Assembly: GCF_028583425.1 (NCBI RefSeq)
Contig: NC_072805.1
Span: forward strand, 19,044,001-19,108,000
Direction: 5' to 3'
DNA: 64,000 nucleotides
Source of the DNA: Eublepharis macularius
Taxonomy: Eukaryota > Chordata > Lepidosauria > Squamata > Eublepharidae
A program made the position numbers and the translations under genes. Under the pieces are notes generated by a model. That model was not told the origin of the DNA. It saw only the letters and a list, made by a program, of their open reading frames with translations, and searched no databases. How positions within the stretch are numbered: position 1 is the stretch's first letter; each line of letters begins with the position of its first letter. Positions 12,899-25,573 of this stretch are shown here, piece after piece.

Positions 12899-13114
12899 GA
12901 GGGCAAAGCTTCACCTGACTAATGTCTGCCTTCAGGGCTGTTGTTAAAAGGTTCAGAAGCACAGCTCAGCATGAACCGAGTCCGTACACTGGTCTATCAA
13001 GTACCGTATTGACTACTCTGACGGGCAGCAGTTCTCTAGGGTCTCGGAGGTCTTTCACATCACTGCCGTCCGGATCCTTTTACCAGATGTCGGGGACGGA
13101 GCCTGATGCTCCGC

Positions 13115-13330
13115 CACTGCCCCCTGGCCCCTTATTTAAGCTGCCTTATGCAGAGTCAGACCATCGGTCTATTGAAGTCCCTATGATCTATTCTGTCAGT
13201 GGGTCTCCAGTGTCTCAGTTCGAGGTTCTTCCCATTACGAACAATATGATCATGTCAACTGGAGGTGCTGGGACTGAACCCGGGACCTTGTGTAAGCAAA
13301 GCAGACTCTCTTCCGCCGAGCTACAGCAAG
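13115..13330 (-). mobile_element. tRNA-derived SINE, family U
   Basis: On the minus strand the tRNA-like head (GCTCGGCGGAAGAGAGTCTG, with GGTTCAGTCCCAGCACC as B box) is followed by a body ending in CTGCATAAGGCAGCTTAAAT. The body's TGACTCTGCATAAGGCAGC motif is shared with copies at 16512, 35808 and 43196. Confidence 0.75.
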
Positions 13331-13947
13331 AGATTTGCCTTCGAGGAAGCAGTGGGCAGCTCTCACCAGCAGCCTGCCATCACATCAGGGCTGCTAAGCA
13401 ATGCTCTATATTTCCCAATTTCTCTGGAACATGAAAAAACGGGCAGTGAAGATGATGAGATACCAGGAGGATGATCAAAATCTAAGAAGTGTCCCCGGGA
13501 GATGCAAGCCAGGCCGTGCCCAAGGAACCCTTGTTTAGGATCTAGGAAGGCTTGCAGTCTTTACAGTCAGAGTACTACATAAAAACATTAAGAGGTCTTT
13601 TTCCACTATAGAAAAGCATTTAAAAGGTCTCTGCTGCTATATAAAAACATTTAAGACATCTCTGGTTTTCTTTGGTGTTCTGAAATAAAGAGGAACCTGA
13701 CTTCTTCTGTGGAAATGATATGGAAGTGTTTGGCAACTGAATGTTGAACTGCCAGTTCAAGTATTGGAAAGGCTGCCAGGGCTGTGTGTCTTTTGTGAAA
13801 AACACCAGTGCCAAGCATGGGAACCACTGGATCACAATGTTCATTTTTAATGAACAAACAAATCACAAGTTACTGGTTCTCATGACTGTGGAAATAAGTT
13901 TGAAAGCATATGAGCGATGGATCCTAAGCAGCAACAAATTTCTTTGG

Positions 13948-14148
13948 TCAGGTGAGCCTGATCTCATCAGATCTCAGAAGCTAAGCAGGGTCGGCCTTGG
14001 TTAGTACTTGGATGGGAGACCTCCAACGAAGACCAGGGTTGCAGAGGCAGGCAATGGCAAAGCACCTCGGATAGTCTCTTGCCATGAAAATCTTCCCATG
14101 GGTCACCATAAGTCAGCTATGACTTGACGGCACTCTCCGCCACCATTT
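13948..14148 (+). mobile_element. 5S rRNA-derived SINE
   Basis: The segment GATCTCAGAAGCTAAGCAGG, then GTTAGTACTTGGATGGGAGA is the internal promoter part of 5S rRNA. It is followed by the SINE body (GAGGCAGGCAATGGCAAAGC, CTCTTGCCATGAAAATC, GACTTGACGGCACTC). It is therefore a SINE3-class repeat rather than a 5S gene, whose 5' third is absent. Confidence 0.88.
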
Positions 14149-14199
14149 TATTTTGATAAGTTTTTCAGATTGCAGATTTTGGTCTTGCTTGGTACACAG

Positions 14200-14337
14200 T
14201 GACCTTTACGAACCCATGCTACAGTAACCTTGAGCCTGGACTACCATAACACACACTATATGGGGTTGCCCTTAGGGGCAACATGGAAGCTACAATTAGT
14301 ATAGAATGCAGCAGATAGATTATTGATGGGGTTTAAG
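14200..14337 (+). mobile_element. LINE (CR1/L2 group) fragment, left part
   Basis: The translated frame resembles the C-terminal part of a CR1/L2-type reverse transcriptase, where Gln-rich stretches normally precede an LHWLP motif. It is interrupted by the hAT element at 14338 and continues at 14794, where CACTGTATTGGCTGCCAATT encodes the degraded LHWLP region. Confidence 0.6.
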
Positions 14338-14785
14338 CAGGGGTCATTTTGTAGAAAAAGAGCTGGAGGAACTCATTAGCATAACTCATTAGCATAACTC
14401 ATTAGCATATGTCATGCCTCTTGCCATCACCAGAAGTGTGTCATTAATATAACTGATTTGCGTATGCCACACCCCCTGACATCACCTATCCTGGCTGCTT
14501 TGGACCCAATCCTGGCCATTCAGGGCCGAAATTGGGCCCAAAATGGCAAAAGAGGGCTTAAAATGGCTGAAAAGGGGCCCAAAATGGCCAGGATCAGGCC
14601 GCTGATGAGCAGGAGAGTGATCCACCACCCGTCAGAGGCCCAATCCAGGCCGTTTTGGCCCCAATCCAGGCCGAATCGGGCCTAAAATGGCCGAGAGTCA
14701 GGTGGGTGGGGCCACCTGACATGTGACCTCTTTGCTGAACTGCCGGAACTGCGTTCCTGTGCGTTCCCCCTCGAAACGAGCCCCG
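14338..14785 (+). mobile_element. hAT miniature element, family A, copy 3
   Basis: The ends are CAGGGGTCATTTTGTAG and CTCGAAACGAGCCCCG. The 8-bp duplication GGTTTAAG / AGTTTAAG (one mismatch) lies at 14330-14337 and 14786-14793. It is inserted in a LINE fragment and oriented opposite to copies 1 and 2. Confidence 0.92.
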
Positions 14786-14793
14786 AGTTTAAG

Positions 14794-14960
14794 CATTTTG
14801 AACATGTGACCCCCTACACTGATCACTGTATTGGCTGCCAATTTCCTTCCATACTCAGTTCAAGGTTCAGGGTCCTCCCATAGGTACCCAAGAGACAGCT
14901 CTGATCGCCAAACGAAGAACTGCCAATAGGGTGGTGAGAACGGTTTCTGCTTTCTTGTTT
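14794..14960 (+). mobile_element. LINE (CR1/L2 group) fragment, right part
   Basis: This resumes the LINE interrupted at 14337. GATCACTGTATTGGCTGCCA corresponds to the widely conserved HWLP-type segment near the LINE's C-terminus. Confidence 0.6.
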
Positions 14961-15097
14961 ATGGTCTTGTTTATGGAACAGGAAGGACTCAACCTTGCAC
15001 AGATTTCAGAGGCGCTGAAAAGCAGAGCTTTCTAACATGTTTTGGGTGGCTGGTGAGTGAAGATTAAGATGGGCTAACGGGATCCTTTGCCCTAACC

Positions 15098-15270
15098 TGG
15101 ATGGCACAGACTAGCCTGACCTGGTCACATACAGGCAGCTTAGCAGGCTGGGCGGCCACCAAAGGAAGCCCAGGGTTGCCACAAAGAGGCAGGCCTTGGC
15201 AAACCACGTGTTCGTCACTTGCCTTGAAAACTACTTGAGGGGCTGCGACTTGACAGCATCTGACACACAC
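15098..15270 (+). repeat. Degenerate 5S-derived SINE
   Basis: AGGCAGGCCTTGGCAAACCA, CTTGCCTTGAAAACTAC and GCGACTTGACAGCATCTGAC follow the body of the 5S-derived SINE at 13948-14148. The 5S head is badly worn. It ends about 180 bp before the donor of the first coding exon. Confidence 0.55.
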
Positions 15271-15414
15271 AAATGACCTGCTCTCCTGTCGTTATTTATA
15301 GCGTATTTTTGTAAAAGGAGATTTTAGCTGGTTTGAATGACATAAGCTGCTTTGAGTCCTGTTGATCGGGAGAAAAGCGGGATTATCAATACTTGATACA
15401 AATAAATCCTGTCA

Positions 15415-16050
<636 letters not shown>

Positions 16051-16511
16051 TCAAGTTCTTGGATAACAGCAACCGCAGTCAAATTGCTCATCAACAGGCA
16101 TTTGGTGAGGAATCTAAAGCCGCCATTTGCTCTTCAGTAAGAACAGCTTTTTAAAAAATTACACGGAATCCTTTAAGCCTCACAGGCCTTGCGGCCTTCC
16201 CTTTCCAAAATCCATGTCAGGAAAAAAAATAGGGAGCTGAGAATCAGGGTGTCCAACAACCCCCAAAAGCAAGCAAAGAAGGCAATCCAGGGGAAGTGAC
16301 TTTCTTTGTCTCTGAGTGTGCGTCTTAGCGAGTCAAGTTTCACACAACCGTGGAATCCAGAGGATGCAGAGGCCTAAATAAGGAGGGGGAATATGTCACT
16401 TAAAAACATTCCATTTACCTTTGATTGCTAGAATTCTTTTCTGAATGAGGGGGTATTACAACTCGACCCTCTGTGGCTGAAATTTCGACCGCACCCAAGA
16501 ATATGAGTATA

Positions 16512-16641
16512 CGAAGCTGCCTTGTTCCAAACCACATTAGACCACCAAGGTTATTATAGTCTACATCTCCTGATCTCAGGAAGAACGATTTCCCCTATCA
16601 TCTGGTTCCCATGACCATGTTTAAACACTAATGTCAGGAAT
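16512..16641 (-). mobile_element. SINE family U, part 1 (interrupted)
   Basis: It begins with GAAGCTGCCTTGTTCCAAAC, the complement of the family's 3' end. It is split by the hAT element at 16642-16898 and continues at 16899-16968 with TTAAACTTGGGACCTTCTGC. Confidence 0.7.
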
Positions 16642-16898
16642 CAGGGCTTTTTTTCTGGGAAAAGAGGTGGTGGAACTCAGTGGAGGAACTCAAGACCGCA
16701 CAATGATGTCACTTTGGGTCCGCTGGAACAAGGGGGGCGTTTTTTAAAGTTTAAATTGCCCTTGGCGAAAATGGTCACATGGCCGGTGGTGGTGGCCCCT
16801 CTGTCTGGAGATAAGGGGGCGGGGCCACCGGCCATGTGACCATTTTTAAGAGGTTCTGGAACTCCGTTCAACAGCGTTCCTGCTAAAAAAAAGCCCTG
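16642..16898 (+). mobile_element. hAT miniature element, family B, copy 3
   Basis: The ends CAGGGCTTTTTTTCTGGG and GCTAAAAAAAAGCCCTG are inverted repeats. The 8-bp flanks TCAGGAAT and CCATGAAT differ at two sites, as expected for an old duplication. It is nested in a SINE of family U. Confidence 0.88.
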
Positions 16899-16968
16899 CC
16901 ATGAATTAAACTTGGGACCTTCTGCATACAAAGCTGATCCTCTGCTGCTCAGCCACAGCCACTACGCT
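16899..16968 (-). mobile_element. SINE family U, part 2 (tRNA-like head)
   Basis: On the minus strand the head contains GGCTGTGGCTGAGCAGCAGA and GAAGGTCCCAAGTTTAATTC, the A- and B-box regions. It belongs with the part at 16512-16641. Confidence 0.7.
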
Positions 16969-19900
16969 ATACGAGTGGACTTGGCTGAATTTCATTGAAA
17001 TGAAATACAAGAATATGGCTGTCATGTGATAGCCTTGATTTTAGTTTTCCCCGTTCCCTTCCATAATGAAGGGTGGTGAATGGGGGCTGGGGAGAAGAAT
17101 GGGGGCCACGGAGAAAACTGGAACTCTCATTCCTTTCCTCCCATTAAACTTGACAGGCATTGAGCAAAATAAAAATTAAACCAGTTTCCGCAGCTCAGGT
17201 GACGTGGGCAGTGTACTTCTGCTGCAGGGTATCCTCCTGTCCTCTAGAGGGCGTGTGCACACAGCTGTTTTCCTTTCTCCCATAGAAGTGAGTGGGTTTG
17301 ATTTGCACGAAAGAAAATAAGAGTTGCAATTGGACATAGGGTTGAGACACTGGACCTCCAACAGGGCTGGGTTTGGGGAAATCTGGTTCAGCCACGTCAC
17401 TTTGGCTGTGACCTTGATTGCAGCTCTCTCATGAAATGAGGCAGGTCAAGAACTAAGGTCTCTAGGACCCGGAGGGGGGGGGGTCAAACGGGGGTAGGGA
17501 TGGTGGGCAGAGGCTGATCTACTATGAAACTAATGAAGCTTAAGCAACTTTTTTATTAATGAGTGGATTTTTTCAACAAAATTGATGGATTTTTTTAAAG
17601 TGTTTGTTATTAAAATAAGGCTATTTTAGCGACAGAATCATAAGCCAATGGGTTGAAGTACTTAATAGTGACCTTAGAATATGCTCTAATACCCATTTCA
17701 TATGGCCTCAAAATGTCCCTGTAATCGGTCAAATTTCCAAATTTTCCGAGGGTTTTTTGCAGCACCCGAACTGCCAGCTGTATGGGTTTGCTGATCTCGC
17801 CAGAATCTATTCATAACCTTCATTTTGGCAGCTGGATCCTTGAATCTTTCATTGGTGCACAGCTTAATAGTTCTACAGCTCAGCCCTTAGCCAATCAGAA
17901 ACATAAACACACATCTGAATTCTCAGTTCAGGCTGCACTAGTCTCGCTTGTGCATTTTAACACCAAAGTGATTTCGACATGTGAGATAACCCAGTACAGC
18001 AATTTTAATCAAAATCTGAGATGAAGTGATTACATTTTTAAAAAATTTATGGTGCTCTGCCATGGAAAAACCCCATCGAATAAGATAACAGCAGTTACAC
18101 AGACCTCGTTGCTGGTGGGAAGGGGCTCGCTGTATGGCCCTTTTTCAAGGGCTCCACTCCACCACCCCGTTCTCTGCCTTTTGGGCCTCGAGGTCCTTGC
18201 AAGGGCAGCAAGGCCCTTGTTGTCCTATTGCTGCTGGTTGAGAAGGGGCCCCATAACAGTTCAAGCTTCAGGGTCCCAAAAATGTAGGTCCGCCACTGAT
18301 GGTAGGGCATGGAGAAGTCGCATGGGGTGTGAACGTACCTTGTGCATGCTCCAGAGCACATGGGAGCCCGCTTTGCCCCCAGCGCCATGTTCCCACTCCT
18401 TTCTTCCCCCTGCCGGCCAGGTGACAGGTGGTGAGGGGGGGGGGCAGAGACTGTGGGCAGGGCACCCCCCCACCCCCTCTTGGGGAATAGCAAGCCTATC
18501 AAGAACGTCTGATGGAAACAGAGTTGACAGAGACAGTGGCTGATGACCCAGTAGGAGACTGTCAGTCTACATCCAGCTGGGGGAAAGCACCAGCAATTCT
18601 GGATAACTATCCCTTATAGCCCAATGTGAAAGCATCCCCATCTCTCTGATGTGGTAACACCTTTGGACGAGACCAGGGAATTGGGTAATCTACCTCGGAA
18701 AGTAGGTGGGCTAGATGTGGTGCTGTCCCTTTGTCTTTTGTGTGTGTACTCTTCTGCATGTAGTGGCAGGTGCCTACAATATACTCACCCGCCAGCTTCT
18801 GCACTGGCACCAGAGAGAAGAAGCTGTAAGTTCATTTTAGCTAGTATTTTTTTCTTTGTTCCTTTATTTTCCTTAGCCAGTATCCTTTAATCTGGTACCT
18901 TTATGAACTAAAGGAAGTTATTTAGTTAAGGATTATCGCCTTGATTCCTCTAGCATGCCCTGATTACTTGGGAGCAGGAGTACTGCTGGCAGCTGCCCTG
19001 GTACAAGGGGAAGTTCTTAAGTACGGGGAAGGGGGCAAATATCCAGGGGTGGTGGCATGCTACACAGAGAGACTCCAGTGCCTACCTCACAGGGACGTTG
19101 GAGAGAACAGAGCACAAGCTTCCCAACCTCCGGGTGGGGCTGCATACCCGTGTGAGGGAGGATAACCCTGGGGTGCCGTGGAAGGGCTGAAGAAGCTGAT
19201 TTACAAATTACAAATCTGTGGCTCCCATTTACATCTACTGGAGAAAGTAAATGGCTGCAGCCCGGATCCTGGCCTGAGCATCTGGGGTAGAAGGAGGGGA
19301 AGAGTTTCCCCCCACCCACATTTGATTTATTGATGTCATCAATCTTTGTAACATTTTACAGGTCTTTGCCCTGAGGTCACAGTCTAAAATTCCATAAAGG
19401 TTGGAGAGTACAGAAGGAGCGAAGGGCTATGGAGGCAACACAGCATGTTCAGATGAAACGCACATACTTAGTCCTCCTCAGATTCAGTTTCCACTATGGT
19501 TGCCAGTCCCCCAGAGTGGCTGGGCAAGTCACTGCTTCAGATCTCATTTCCTGCCACCATTCTGAGCTGCAGTAGGATTTTAAAATGGCCATTGTGCCTA
19601 TGGTGTAATATCACTTCCAGGAAAAGTACGGAAGTGATGTCACGCCTCTATAGAAATTGCAGGAATCTCCATGGTAAAACCATATTGTTTGGGGCAATTC
19701 CTAGAGTGGCATGATATCATTCTGGGGAAACCAACAACTGCCCCTCCCTGCCCCCCTCTCCAGTCTCATGCTGGTTGCCTTGATGGCCTAGCAATCCTTG
19801 TTTCCACTGAAGGAAGAAGGGCGGGCAGGTGACACCATGCAAGTATTCTGGGATGGAGGCGCAAACATATATTGTAACAAACAGCAGGGTCCATTAAGGG

Positions 19901-20147
19901 GAGCAGATCTAGGAATGGCTGAGGATGGTGAGCCGGAGGAGCAAAGTTCCCAGGCAGGAAACTCCATTATCCATTATGAAGACAAAGTGATAGAGGACGA
20001 GGAAAAGCAAGTTCAAGGAGGTTCACTGGGAATGAATCCTCTGAAAAGCCAACAACTTCACTTGGTCAGCACAGTTTTGCCTTTAAAAAAGAAATAGCCA
20101 CAGAAGGATCCTTGGTATAAATTGTGTTATCTTTATCTTATTTTCTC
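16969..20147. other. Intron 1, no recognised gene
   Basis: This is low-repeat intron sequence. A GC-rich patch at 18100-18300 (minus strand CAGTGGCGGACCTACATTTT) resembles the end of a dispersed element but I find no second end. No exon is supported. Confidence 0.45.
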
Positions 20148-20370
20148 CCAGCATGGTGCAGTGGTTAGAGTGTCAGATTAGGATCTGGGAGAACCAGGTT
20201 TGAATCTTCACTCTGCCTTGGAAGCTCGCTGGGAGACCTTGGGACAGTCACATACACTTAGCCTAATTTAACCTACCTCACAAGGTTGTTGTGAGGATAA
20301 AATGCAAGATGGCAGAATGATGTTGTAAGCCACTTTGGGTCCCCACTGAGATGAAAATAACTAACTAAAT
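20148..20370 (+). mobile_element. MIR-like tRNA SINE, family M, copy 1
   Basis: The tRNA-like head (GCATGGTGCAGTGGTTAGAG; B box GGTTTGAATCTTCACTCTGC) leads into a body with TACCTCACAAGGTTGTTGTG, AGGATAAAATG. That body is the MIR/CORE-SINE pattern. The 3' end is GCCACTTTGGGTCCCCACTG. Confidence 0.82.
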
Positions 20371-21200
20371 AGATAAAAATCTCAGCCGTCTTCTGAGGAC
20401 TTAAAAAAAAAACCTTCACCACTCTTTCCTCATAAATCTTTCAGGGCCAAAGAGGGTTTTCTTTTCATAGATAAAACATTACAGTACATATTCCATCACC
20501 TATCAGAGAATCTCTCTTGATGAGGCCACCATTTCCTTAACCTTTAACCCTTGGTGAGATAGTTCAAAAAGGTGATCCCCTTAGGAGCTGGCTGAAAAAG
20601 AATCTTCAAATGGCAAATGCAAATTGGGCCTCATTTCAATTACTGTAAAAGATTTCATTTGGACTTTTGCAACAGAGTTCTGGAAATGGACCAGCAGGTT
20701 TCTCTAAAGAAGGGGCTGAAGACAGCCCCAGGATATGATGTGATAGTCATGTCATTTCTGACTCCTGCAAAACCGACTCCTGGAACTTGACCTGGAATTC
20801 ATAGGAAGGAGATCAAAAAAACTGGAGGAAAAGGCTAGGAGGTTAAAATTTTTAGCATGGAGGAAACAAACAAACAAAGGGAAAGGGGTAATTATATGCA
20901 GGAGGATACAAATAGAGAGAAACACACACATGCAGGAATCGGAAACCACGAAGCACAGACTGAGGCCAGTGCCTGCCAAGGGGCTGTCATTAAACATGCC
21001 CACACAATTTCTACACTGGCCAAAAAGAAAACAGAGCGCTCCATCTTGGTTTATTGTTTAAAATGAGGCAGGAGGCAGTTGGAAGTCAGGCAGATAAGCC
21101 CAGAGGAAACTTTTGACTATTTTGCAGCATAAATGTTTGTTAAACAAGACGGCGAGCAAGTAGGGAGGAGTATTATGCATATATGCTAGCCTAAAGTTTT

Positions 21201-21540
21201 GAGCTAAACTACAAGAGATGAATTACACGGGGACACTCACGAGAAGGGAGTTGCAATGGGAAGGCTTTGTCAATTTCCCCTCTCTACAGAGCCAGCAAAG
21301 ATGGTTCCTCAGAGGGTTTGCTAATTTCCTCCTCACTTTCTAGAAGGGGAGGTGAAACTGACAGAGCCTTCAAGAAGCCAAAGAGGAAATTAACAAATCC
21401 TCTGAGGATCCATCTTTGCTGGCTCTGCAGAGAGGGGAAATTGACAAAGCCCGGTCTCTTTTAAAACTCAGCTTCCCGGCTAACATTGCAACTCCCTTCA
21501 CATGTGCATCCTCATGTAATTCCTCTCTTGTAGTTCAGCT
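21201..21540. mobile_element. Foldback miniature element, family E, copy 2
   Basis: The left end GAGCTAAACTACAAGAGATG and right end CTCTCTTGTAGTTCAGCT are inverted. The long inner arms contain TTCCCCTCTCTACAGAGCCA, GCAAAGATGGTTCCTCAGAG and their complements. It could fold into a hairpin over its whole length. Noncoding. Confidence 0.8.
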
Positions 21541-23475
21541 TCATTATCATTATCAGTGCTGACCTGCATGCAGAAAATGAAGTCTGTGAAACACAGCCAG
21601 CCAAGGCTATGAATGAAGATTTTGCAAACCGACTGCAGAAAAAACTAACTTTGTAAAAATTAAAAGCCCAACATTTGGTGGTTCCCCCCTTCCCGCCCCC
21701 CAAATGAAGCAAATGAAGTCAAATGCAGCAGTAAAAAAAAATTAAAAATCAAAACTTCCAAAGTTCAGGCACCATTTTGGGTTGCCCTGAGAAGGTCAAT
21801 GTACACCAAGGAGCTCACCTCAAGATCCAGTAAAGACCCTCAGAGGGGATTGGGGGAGGGGGGGAGTCATCAGGTGCAGGAGGGAGGAGACAAGGGGTGG
21901 TAAAAAAGGGGAATGGGATTTTCTTTTCCCAGCAATTCCTCATAAGTCCCTCACTTGTTGTCTATGAGCCACCCCCTACTCAGCAGAGCAGGTGTGATGC
22001 AACGGAATGTTCATGGATCATCCAACTTCTGAGGAGAAAAGAATGTTGACAAGCAGTGCAGGATTTTTTTTTAGGGAAGCGAATGTTCAGCTCACCCTGA
22101 GGAAAAATCTTCACATATGGAGAGAAGGACCTCTATACTCTTGGCAAGTTGGGAAAAAAGAGACAGTCCTGTTGGGAACAGAAGAATGTGGGAAAAGGCC
22201 TCGACAAGCCAGAACTGAAGAATGGTAGAGGCAGAAGCCTGAGAGAAAGAGGTGACAGAGGCTAGGAGACAGAAAAGGGACTATTTAAAAAATCTCATAC
22301 AAGGTCTAGGGGCAAGAGGGATTCTGTGAAACTCTGGCGGAGTGAAGGAATGTGCATAGCCTGCCTGAAATATCACTTTTTCTGGATACAAAGGGAGATC
22401 ATAGTTCTTAGCCCTGCCAAAATTCACAAGGTAGAAAGTTCAAGCTTTGGGAGACCCAAAGTTTTGACCGAAGATGTGAAATTTTAAAGTTCTGCCCTTT
22501 TTTTCAACTGGGCTTTGTTTTGTACTTTAAAAACCCTATTTTTATGTACCCCAACCCTTCAGGATGGGATAGGCTTCATGTGTAAAGATCCATTAATCCA
22601 TGGCTTGGCTGGTTCCAGATCTCAGCATCTTGGCAATTGTGTGGGGCTTGACCCCCAACCCCCTGGACTCTTGAGCAGCGTAGCCATTTCTCACACAGTC
22701 TACATCCACTGGCTGTGCTTTGTTAGCTGGCTGAAGGTCATGCGAAAAACAGTCCCCGCTTTCCTCCCTCACTCACGAAGACAGTCTGGCATTTACGTCC
22801 ACCCACAGAGGCCAAAAAGACATGGGAGCCTTTCCCAGACACGTCTTTCCCAGCCCAGATTCCTTAGCTGCTTTCCTCTTCTCCACCCCCCAACTAGAAG
22901 GCTCCTGCTCTTATGTCTGTAAGGCCACAATGTCTGGAGGCAAAAGCCGCCCTGAATGAGGGCGGGGGGGGGGGAGGCCTTCAAGTCTCAAGCGGTTGAG
23001 AGTGGGAACAAGATCGGTAGGATCTTCCCAATTCAAACCCAGCTGTGGCTTACCAACTGCCCACACTGATCATTTTCAGCTGTTCCCAGCTTTTTGGGGG
23101 CGGGGGGGGGGGGACACTCTGAATCCACAGGAGAAAGAGCGGATGATCAGATTCTCCTGTATTTAGTTCCGGCTGAAAAGGTGCTTCCAGGGGTCTGGAG
23201 CCGTGGAGCTGTTCCATGCAGCCACATCAGATTGCAAGCAGCACACGTGATCCATTTCTCCCAAGGATATTCTCAGTCCATATTGGAATCAGTCCAATTC
23301 TGGATGAGTAGACCATAGCAACAGAGTCCGGTAAGCACCTTAGAAACAAATGCAGTGCAGAGCTGCATATATTCTGCAATCCTGCCCAACCACAAAATTT
23401 GACTCTGGATTCAGCATCCTGAGGACTTCAGCCTTCATTTGTTTAATATCAAGTGTCTAGTCCTTACAAAAGAGC
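21541..23475. other. Intron 1, no recognised gene
   Basis: Only chance frames and homopolymer G runs (near 22965 and 23100) are seen. Confidence 0.45.
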
Positions 23476-23594
23476 CCCGTGGTGCAGAGTGGTAAGCTGC
23501 GGTACTGCCGCCCATGCTCAACGTCATGATGCGACTTCCCCTCATGGGTCAGTAATAACTCGGTGCTTGCACAGGGGACTACCTTTACCTTTTT
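23476..23594 (+). mobile_element. Sauria-type SINE, internally deleted
   Basis: The head GTGGTGCAGAGTGGTAAGCT is joined directly to the tail part (CATGGGTCAGTAATAACTCG, GGACTACCTTTACCTTTTTT). About 150 bp of the middle, present at 42147, are missing. Confidence 0.82.
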
Positions 23595-23663
23595 TAGTCC
23601 TTACAATTAGTTTAAAAGCGTGCAGAGAAATCTTGGTGAGATCCCAGAAGCTGTTAGGTGGAA

Positions 23664-23740
23664 TCCCAGGAACCAAATTGGTGTAGCAGTTAATGTGTTG
23701 GACTAGGATGTGGAATCATCCAAGTTCTCTGTCCTAAATC
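23664..23740 (+). repeat. MIR-like SINE fragment (family M)
   Basis: TTGGTGTAGCAGTTAATGTG, TTGGACTAGGATGTGGAATC is a worn copy of the family's tRNA-like head. The body is absent. Confidence 0.5.
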
Positions 23741-24497
23741 TAATGCCCTTCAACTTCATTGGATGCTCTCCTCCGTCCACCCGTATTTTAGAATGCTTCA
23801 GGAAGAAAGAGAAGGCTTCTTAAATTGATGGGGTGCAAGGAGGGCATAAGTCACTAGAGGTGACAGGACAAGGAAGGGGTAGCTGCTGGAAGAACAAGAA
23901 ACATTCAGTGCAGCAGACGGCTGCAGAGAGAGACGCTGGCTGGGCAGAAAGTTTGAAAATGCATCAACTGTGTCTGCCGAAGGCATCGACTGCATTCGCC
24001 ACCTGGGGCAGTCAAGTCAACACAAAGCAAAAGTGGGGTCCACAAACAAAAGTGGGGTCCCTGCAGCAGCAACACCAGGAAAGGTGTTGGAGGGTGCCAG
24101 GGTGCCCATGGGTGCCACATTGGAGACTGCTAAAGTAGAGGTCCTGAATCCCTGCCTGTCCACTGCAGTTAAATGGCTTTGAGTGAACAAACTGACACTC
24201 TTATCTTGACAAGACTGAGCTAACACTAGCTAGGAAGGGAGAAATCTTGAAAGACCTTGTGCTTCCCATCTTCAGCAGGGTTCAACTGATCCTCGCTGAC
24301 TCCATCAAGAACTTAGCAGTTATACTGGATCCAGGATTACCGTTGGAGAAGCAAGTTAATGCAAGAAATGCCCTTTTAGGTTAGTTTAGCCTGCAAGATG
24401 GCCCTCTACCTTGACTTAGCCCATCTGGACCCTGGATCCATGCTACGAGAACTTATGTAATGCACCCTACATAAGTCTCCACTCTAAGTCAACTCAA

Positions 24498-24730
24498 GGA
24501 CAAGCTACAAGTGATGCCTGACACAGGTTGGACACTTGTCAGCTTCCCTCAAGTTTTGATGGGAAATGTAGGCGTCCTGGTCTTGCAGCTTGGCTCTCCG
24601 ACTACTGTCCAATGGACTTTTCAACTGTCACTTGTCCAACATTCCGCCAAGCTGCCTACATTTCCCATCAACACTTGAGGGAAGCTGGCAAGTGTCCAAC
24701 CTGTATCATTCGTCACTTGTAGTTTGGCCC
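24498..24730. mobile_element. Foldback miniature element, family D1, copy b
   Basis: Left end GGACAAGCTACAAGTGATGC, right end GTCACTTGTAGTTTGGCCC, with the same hairpin arms as at 10488. It is inserted in the LINE at 24240-25990. Confidence 0.82.
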
Positions 24731-25357
24731 TCAGAGACTCCAGTTGGTGTAGAACACCGCAGCTTGGTTATCATCAGGAACTAGGCAGACGATACAAATG
24801 AGCCCCATTCTGCAGTCACTCCGTTGGCTGTCCATCAGTTACCAGGTTCAATTCAAGGTACTGGCTATCGAATACAAAGCCTTTCGTAGCCTTGGACCCT
24901 TACATCAGTTGGAAATACAATGTCTTGTGTACAGAGAAGGAAGAAGACACAGAATACCTGCAAGGGGCAGCGGGTCTGACAGTTAGAGAGATGGCAGAGC
25001 AGGATCCTTCTTTCCTCCTCTTTTCGATCCTTCTTGTATGTCTCCAGATTGGTATTTTTAGGCTACTTCCTGCTTCCTCCCGGAAGTCCCTCCTCCCAGT
25101 TTACCGAGGTAGTTAGTATCTATTCTGTTTCTCTCCTTTCTGTCAAAGTTGTAGTTCTGAATAAGCGCTCTTCATTCCCTCCTTAATCAGACTCAAGATC
25201 ATTCCTAAGATATACCAGAGCCTACAACATCAGTGGTACCCCCTCTTCCCCTATGCTCCGCCACAACGGCTTCAACTGAGCAGAGACTTTTGCAGGTGAT
25301 ACCCTGCAGATGGGCAAGATCAACAGCTGCCTGTACGTGCACATGCTCTGCCAGACT

Positions 25358-25573
25358 GGGTTGCCAGACTCCAGAGGGTGGCTGGAGATCTCCCAGAATT
25401 ACAACTGACCTCCAGGCCACAGAGATCAGTTCTGCTGGAGAAAATGGCTGCTTTGGAGGGTAGACTCCATGGCATTATACCCCATTGAGGCCCCTCCCCT
25501 TCCCAAACTCCACTCTTTCCAGACTCTACCCCCCAAATCTCGGAATTTCCCAATTTGGACCTGGCAGCCCTAC
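25358..25573 (-). mobile_element. Miniature element, family G, copy 1
   Basis: The ends GGGTTGCCAGACTCCAG and CCTGGCAGCCC are inverted. The body has GGCTGGAGATCTCCCAGAAT, ATGGCTGCTTTGGAGGGTAG and AGACTCCATGGCATTATACC. Copies or parts occur at 26600, 29412, 37281, 52277 and 63852. It looks like a nonautonomous DNA transposon, nested here in a LINE. Confidence 0.72.

Noticed and set aside
13948-14148. A 5S ribosomal RNA gene
   Set aside because: Only the inner and 3' part of 5S is present and it is fused to a SINE body. It is a 5S-derived SINE.
20148-20230. tRNA genes at this and similar A/B-box sites
   Set aside because: The tRNA-like heads are followed by SINE bodies and do not fold into full cloverleaves.
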